Below, piece by piece: positions 59,108 to 64,000 of a DNA stretch of 64,000 nt (position 1 is the stretch's first letter; each line of letters starts with the position of its first letter). This DNA comes from Anadara kagoshimensis (Eukaryota; Mollusca; Bivalvia; Arcoida; Arcidae), in the NCBI GenBank assembly GCA_021292105.1, contig CM037870.1:50904747-50968746 (forward strand). Reading direction: 5' to 3'. Both the position numbers and the translations under genes were made by a program. The notes under the pieces are model-generated. The model worked only from the letters and a program-made list of their open reading frames with translations, was not told the DNA's origin and made no database searches.

Positions 59108-62100
59108 ACCCACAATGTTAGTGTCTCAATTAATAGTATTAATGACAGTGGTTAATGTTCTGACCTGGAATGTTAGAGGTGCAATGTCTTCATCATTGTG
59201 CCTAGCAAAACTACTAAAACAATATAATTGTGACATTGCATTGATTAGTGAGCATAAACTCAAAACAGAGACTAAAATGTTTTTAGACAGTATTGATTAT
59301 CAATATAAATCTGTGGTACATATAGAAACTGATGGTGATAGCAATTACCACTGTGGTAAGGGTGGTGTTGCTATAGTTTACAAAAAGTCATTACAGTTTC
59401 ATATCAGAGAAATTACTGAAACACAGTCTAATAGGATTATAGGTATAGAACTTAAACAGTCTAATCTCCCTTCATTCTATTTATTTTCAATATATATGCC
59501 ATCTGATCAATCTATAGATCATTACAGACACGAATTAACAGTAGTTAATGATTTATATAATTATTACTCTCAATATGGTAGAGTGGTTCTCGCTGGTGAC
59601 TTTAATGCAAGTTGCAGAAGTGTTGATATAGGCAGAAGCAATGCTTCTAAATCAAATATTTTTAAAAATTTTCTTCAGTCAAACAATATAGTACCCCTTA
59701 ACACACTCCCTTCGTGTAAAGGTGAACATTTTTCCTACTGTACATGTCAAACTATGCTTGATTATGTGTTATGTAACGAAGCAGTGGTGGCTCAATCTGT
59801 GTGTGAAGTTCTTGCTGAGGGTTCTATCAGTAGTACTTCGGATCATTTACCGATACTTACAAGTTTTAAAATATCCAGGATGAACAGACTGAATAATTCA
59901 CCCTGTAAGCATCCAGCATGGCACCGCGCTACAGATCAAATAAAAGATAACTATAGAACGGTTCTTAGTTCTGCGTTATATGAACTTTCTGATGAATGTG
60001 ATATGACTAACAAGATGTGTTTAATGATAAATTGGTAGAGGTTATACTTCTATCAGCTAAAAAGACTGTTCCATACTCAAAATATAATCCTCATACCAAA
60101 CCGTTTTGGACATCAGATGTCAAACTTGCACATAAAGAGGAGCGACAGAAACGAACATTGTGGATGGCTGAGGGTAGACCAAGGGGAATGACCCATGAAT
60201 CATTTGCGGAGTATAAGTGAGCTAAGCGCCATTTTCGCAAAACATTGGACAACGCAGCGGCTCAATATTTTGAGAGTACATACCATGATATACAGCATGC
60301 TGCAGAATGTGATATTAGTCTATTTTGGCGTATGGTTAAACGTTTGAAGCCGCGTAAATCCAAGATTTACCCAGAAATAATACATAACGGTAAACTGTGC
60401 TCTGATCCAAACAGCATTGCCAATGCTTTCGCTGACTATTACAGTGAGATATACACTCCATCAAATGAGGCAACCGAATCTCAACAAGAATCTAACGCTT
60501 CAATAATCAGCGAATATAAAAACGTTTCTAGCGATTTATTAACTTCAAATGAGACATTACCAGGCGGTGAGATTACAACACTGGAGGTGCATAAAATTAT
60601 TAAAGGTCTCAAAGTAAGAAAAGCCCCTGGATACGATAGAGTACAAGCGGAACACTTAAAATTCGGTGGTAATGTTCTGACGTTACTTATTACACAGTTC
60701 TTCAATATTATCGTGCAACAAGGCAGAGTTCCATCTGGATGGAAAAACGGTCTTATAGTGCCCATTTACAAAGAAGGAGGAAAATCAAAATCATCTCCTG
60801 ACAATTATAGACCCATGGCATTACTCTCTACCTTAGAAAAAGTTTTTGAAAAAATTTTGATTGGACGTATTGAACAAACTAAATTCATCAGTGCCTTTCC
60901 TAGTAGCCATCAGCATGCATTTCAACGCGGATTGAGTTGCCTAACTGCTTCTTTTTGTTTACAAGAAACCATATATAGTAATCTGGAACTAGGATCCAAG
61001 GTGTATGTAGCGTTCTTGGATACAAAAAAGGCCTTCGATACGGTCTGGCGTAAAGGTCTCATGGTTAAACTTTCTCGTATAGGCGTCAAAGGAAAACTCT
61101 GGCGTCTTATTGACGACCTTCATACAGACACCATGAGTGCTGTTGTTGTCAATTCAGTAATCTGAATGGTTTAAAGTACTCCAAGATGTTAGGCAGGGAG
61201 GGGTTTTGTCAACCTTTTTATATCTAGTCTTTATAGATGGCCTCCTTCGTGAGCTCCAAATGTGTCACTACGCCGGCAAATTAGGTAATATTATGTGTTC
61301 TAATCCCTGCTTTGCAGATGATTTATCATGTATAAATACCACTCCTGTTGGGTTGCAAGCCATGTTAAATGTTGCATATAACTATTCACGTAAGTGGCAC
61401 TACCACTATAACGTATCTAAGTCATGTGTTCTTGTTTATGGCTATAACTCAGTCAAATCATACGATAATATTTGTTATAATTGGTTACTTGGCTCAGATG
61501 TTGTCCCAATTTCTAAAACGTGTACACATTTAGGTATTGATTTAAATGTATTTTTCCAAAATAATCAAAGGACTCGCAAAAGATGCGAAAAAGGTCGCAA
61601 TGGGTATTTTAGTATAGCTGGTATTAGTGCTAACAAGTTAAATCCAGTAGTGCTAGTTAACTTATATAAAAAGGCCGTTCTTCCATCTGTTACATATGGA
61701 TGTGAATTGTGGACTAATTTAAAACAAACGGACCTTACTATACTTAATACTTTTCAGCATTTTATTGCCAAGCACATGCAGAACCTACCACAAAGAACAC
61801 GTTCTGATATGTGCGAAAGTATGGTGGGGTTGTATCGTATACAAACTGAAATAGACAGGAAAAAGTTGTTATTCTTGTATAAATTATGCTCTTTGGAAAA
61901 TATAACCAAAACAAAACAGGTTTTCTTACAGCGGTTATACAGTTACTGTGTTGATCCACTCAGGAATCAATTAGGTTTTATACCAGATATATGGAAAGTG
62001 TTACATAAGTATGGCTTGTCATACTTATTGTGTCAGTACGTTACAGATCATTCACTGCCGGACAGACAAGAATGGAAAACAATGGTTGACAGTGCTATTG

Positions 62101-62606
62101 CGACATATGAAGATCATCAGTTTAATCTTAGAATACAAAACAGTGACTTTCAAACTTTCAGAACTTTACATTCATCCATAAACGTAGCTTCGATTTGGAA
62201 ATACCCAGTTATTACTTCTCAACTGAACCTTGCCAAATTTATTGCAAAATTATGGATTATACCACCTGGAAAAACGATAAATACTTGTGAAATTTGTGAA
62301 AGAAACTACCGTGATTTCTACATTCATCTATGTTGTGTTTGTCCAGCATTAAACCACATCAGAGAAATGTTTTGGGAAGCTATTATAGACAAATTTGATC
62401 TTTCTTTATATACTGAACTTCAGGATTACAGTGATGAACAACTTTATTACAGATTCATCGGCGTTTTACCAGATGTACTTGCTAACAGTGACAGTGAAAC
62501 AAACACCGCTTACTATGACTTATCATTCCGTTTCATACAAAAGGCATCCGCTTATTTTTACAGACTCCTGAGTGGATCAACACAGTCATGTACAGTGAGA
62601 GTGTAA
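59082..62606 (+). pseudogene. LINE ORF2 (endonuclease-RT), unit 2, four lesions
   Basis: Endonuclease domain intact (TWNVRG, ISEHKL, LAGDFNA, SDHLPI). A 1-bp deletion near 60011 breaks the frame. A CGA-to-TGA change gives a stop at 60218-60220. The RT core then reads from 60245 (KAPGYDRVQAEH, IPIYKEGG-type block as IVPIYKEGGKS, DNYRPMALLS, FLDTKKAFDTVW). A 2-bp deletion near 61158 shifts it again. From about 61180 the rest is open to 62606 (RQGGVLSTF, CFADDLS, TYGCELWTNL, the CEICERNYRDFYIHLCCVC motif). A Gly-to-Asp change sits before block B (LQDVRQGG against LQGVRQGG in unit 1). About 1,175 codons would be the full length. Confidence 0.92.
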
Positions 62607-62844
62607 CCGCTGTATTAAAACTATATAACTTAATTATCTAGTGTATACATATTATTATGTAAATATGTTTGTATTTGTTATTGTGTTCTTTTTCGCTAAT
62701 GTTGCTGTTATTATTGTTTGTATTGTCATTTACTATTTGATGTTATAATCTAAAAATCATGTCATTTATCTCCATCAAGGAGGAAATAAAGAAATGAATG
62801 AATGAATGAACGAAACAACGGATTTAATAAAATATGCTTAATTG

Positions 62845-63269
62845 TACAAAGTGTTACCTTAGGTGGACTTAGTAAAATACAAAGTGTTACCTTAGGTGGA
62901 CTTAGTAAAATACAAAGTGTTACCTTAGGTGGACTTAGTAAAATACAAAGTGTTACCTTAGGTGGACTTAGTAAAATACAGTGTTACCTTAGGTGGACTT
63001 AGTAAAATACAAAGTGTTACCTTAGGTGGACTTAGTAAAATACAAAGTGTTACTTTAGGTGGACTTAGTAAAATACAAAGTGTTACCTTAGGTGGACTTA
63101 GTAAAATACAAAGTGTTACCTTAGGTGGACTTAGTAAAATACAGTGTTACCTTAGGTGGACTTAGTAAAATACAAAGTGTTACCTTAGGTGGACTTAGTA
63201 AAATACAAAGTGTTACCTTAGGTGGACTTAGTAAAATACAAAGTGTTACCTTAGGTGGACTTAGTAAAA
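62845..63269 (+). repeat. 33-bp minisatellite, 13 monomers, unit 3
   Basis: Same monomer as at 52928-53257. Two of the thirteen are 31 bp (ACAGTG in place of ACAAAGTG), each shifting the pseudo-frame. The ORFs at 62802-63315 on both strands are shadows of the array. Confidence 0.98.
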
Positions 63270-63415
63270 TACATTTTGATGCTTCTTTTTTCTGATTTTC
63301 ACAATTTTGGTCCAAGCACTACGAGCAATTTCATTTCGAAACGGTGGTCTGGTGCTGAAAAATTAAAACTGGTTTAGAAATAATTTATGACGTCATAACT
63401 GAAAACAATTTTATT
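63270..63415 (+). repeat. Rest of the family B repeat, unit 3, with CRE word
   Basis: Same continuation as in unit 2; TGACGTCA at 63388-63395. Confidence 0.8.
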
Positions 63416-63738
63416 TTATTTACATACATTTGCTTTCACAAACACACAAACATACTAGGCAACCTTTTGTTTTCTGTTAATTGCATTTAAACTTAATTTT
63501 CCAAAAACTCTCAGGACGTTTGTGACTGGTCGGTCTAAAGTGCCGATTTACGGACCACGTCCCTTTTTTTCCGTTTAGTTTATAATACCAACCATTTAGA
63601 TTATAATTTATTATTTTTATTTTATAAATCTGGGCCAGAAAATTCCGATTATAGTGAAGAGGTCATTCCTTGACCAGAGGCTTTCTGATTTTAGTCCAGA
63701 GATCTCCAGGTGACACGTAGTCGTCCTATATAATTGTA

Positions 63739-63746
63739 TATATAAA
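63739..63746 (+). promoter_or_regulatory. TATA box of inhibitor gene copy 3
   Basis: TATATAAA, 61 bp before the ATG at 63807. Confidence 0.72.
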
Positions 63747-63806
63747 GGTGACCATTCAATTGACCATTGCATTAGCTGAAAACGTCCATTCAACTAAACT
63801 AGAACC

Positions 63807-63849
63807 ATGAATTTCAAACTTGCATTGATTGTCCTTGTAGCAGTAATTG
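63807..63849 (+). CDS. Cvsi-like inhibitor copy 3, signal-peptide exon (gene continues past the window)
   Basis: Exon 1 encodes the same 14 residues (MNFKLALIVLVAVI) plus one base, with donor GTAAGT at 63850. Promoter and exon are almost base-identical to copies 1 and 2. Whether exon 2 is intact cannot be seen. Confidence 0.8.
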
Positions 63850-64000
63850 GTAAGTGGAAACATATTTGTTTGTTAAATTAAAAACAATTGTTCATTGATA
63901 ACAATAATTAAACTTGCTTAATCATTATTGACGAAAAATTGCATTAATGCAATTACAAAAACGGACAGAGCAGTATACACTATTCAGTTGGCTTTTATTT

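Larger units (their letters stand above)
52894..62810 (+). repeat. Segmental duplication unit 2
   Basis: Second unit (about 9.9 kb), same order and orientation as unit 1. Its left end follows the unit 1 LINE tail directly. Intron 1 of its inhibitor gene is about 410 bp shorter than in unit 1. Confidence 0.97.
57214..62810 (+). mobile_element. Non-LTR retrotransposon (LINE), copy in unit 2
   Basis: Same element as in unit 1, very similar at base level. ORF1 is open; ORF2 carries four lesions. It ends in GGAGGAAATAAAGAAATG and (ATGA)n immediately before unit 3. Confidence 0.93.
62811..64000 (+). repeat. Segmental duplication unit 3, cut by the window end
   Basis: Repeats unit 2 from the family B repeat through inhibitor exon 1 into intron 1. 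In the intron it shares unit 2-specific bases (ATTGCATTAATGCAATTAC) not present in unit 1. Confidence 0.96.

Noticed and set aside
62845..63269. CRISPR-like regular array
   Set aside because: Monomers are contiguous with no unique spacers, in eukaryotic DNA; it is a minisatellite.

Overview
The window is AT-rich, intron-rich animal nuclear DNA. A bivalve mollusc is the best fit, possibly a mussel (Mytilidae). The reasons are a secreted 12-cysteine, His-rich protein resembling the oyster Cvsi serine-protease inhibitors, a secreted C-type lectin, tRNA-headed SINEs and very many short mobile-element remnants. The species is an inference; the gene families are read from the sequence.

Layout. Positions 1-1269 hold the last intron and last exon of a USP5/USP13 deubiquitinase gene (+), followed by a repeat-rich 3' UTR. 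Positions 2957-7769 are repeats: a 170-bp tandem array and an inverted relative of it. A C-type lectin gene lies at 8273-10329 (+; its last exon was not found), with a SINE just upstream. A 3.5-kb block flanked by imperfect inverted repeats (10908-14392) contains a 53-bp tandem repeat. A complete three-exon mitochondrial carrier gene (SLC25A35/34 type, 308 aa, -) spans 17021-20541, with a MITE and several retroelement tails in its first intron. Positions 20.5-43 kb have no intact gene that I can support. They hold a tandem triplication of about 660 bp, SINEs, a second MITE copy, a decayed LINE 3' end, a decayed transposase-like coding block, and about twenty copies of one retroelement 3' tail (called family A here) plus several copies of a second dispersed repeat (family B).

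From about 42995 to the window end the DNA is a head-to-tail segmental duplication with a unit of about 9.9 kb: two full units and the start of a third. Each unit runs as follows: family B repeat with a 33-bp minisatellite (1, 10 and 13 monomers in units 1, 2 and 3), a conserved TATA promoter, the Cvsi-like inhibitor gene (signal-peptide exon, Cys-rich exon, 3'-UTR exon with AATAAA), and a nearly full-length two-ORF LINE in the same orientation. In unit 1 the inhibitor is intact. In unit 2 it has an in-frame stop between its two six-cysteine halves. Both LINE copies are broken at ORF2, but at different sites, so they were duplicated together and decayed separately. ORF1 of the second LINE is still open.

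The inhibitor and the lectin are both secreted proteins of the kind used in mollusc haemolymph defence. The inhibitor locus is the part of the window that is visibly expanding.
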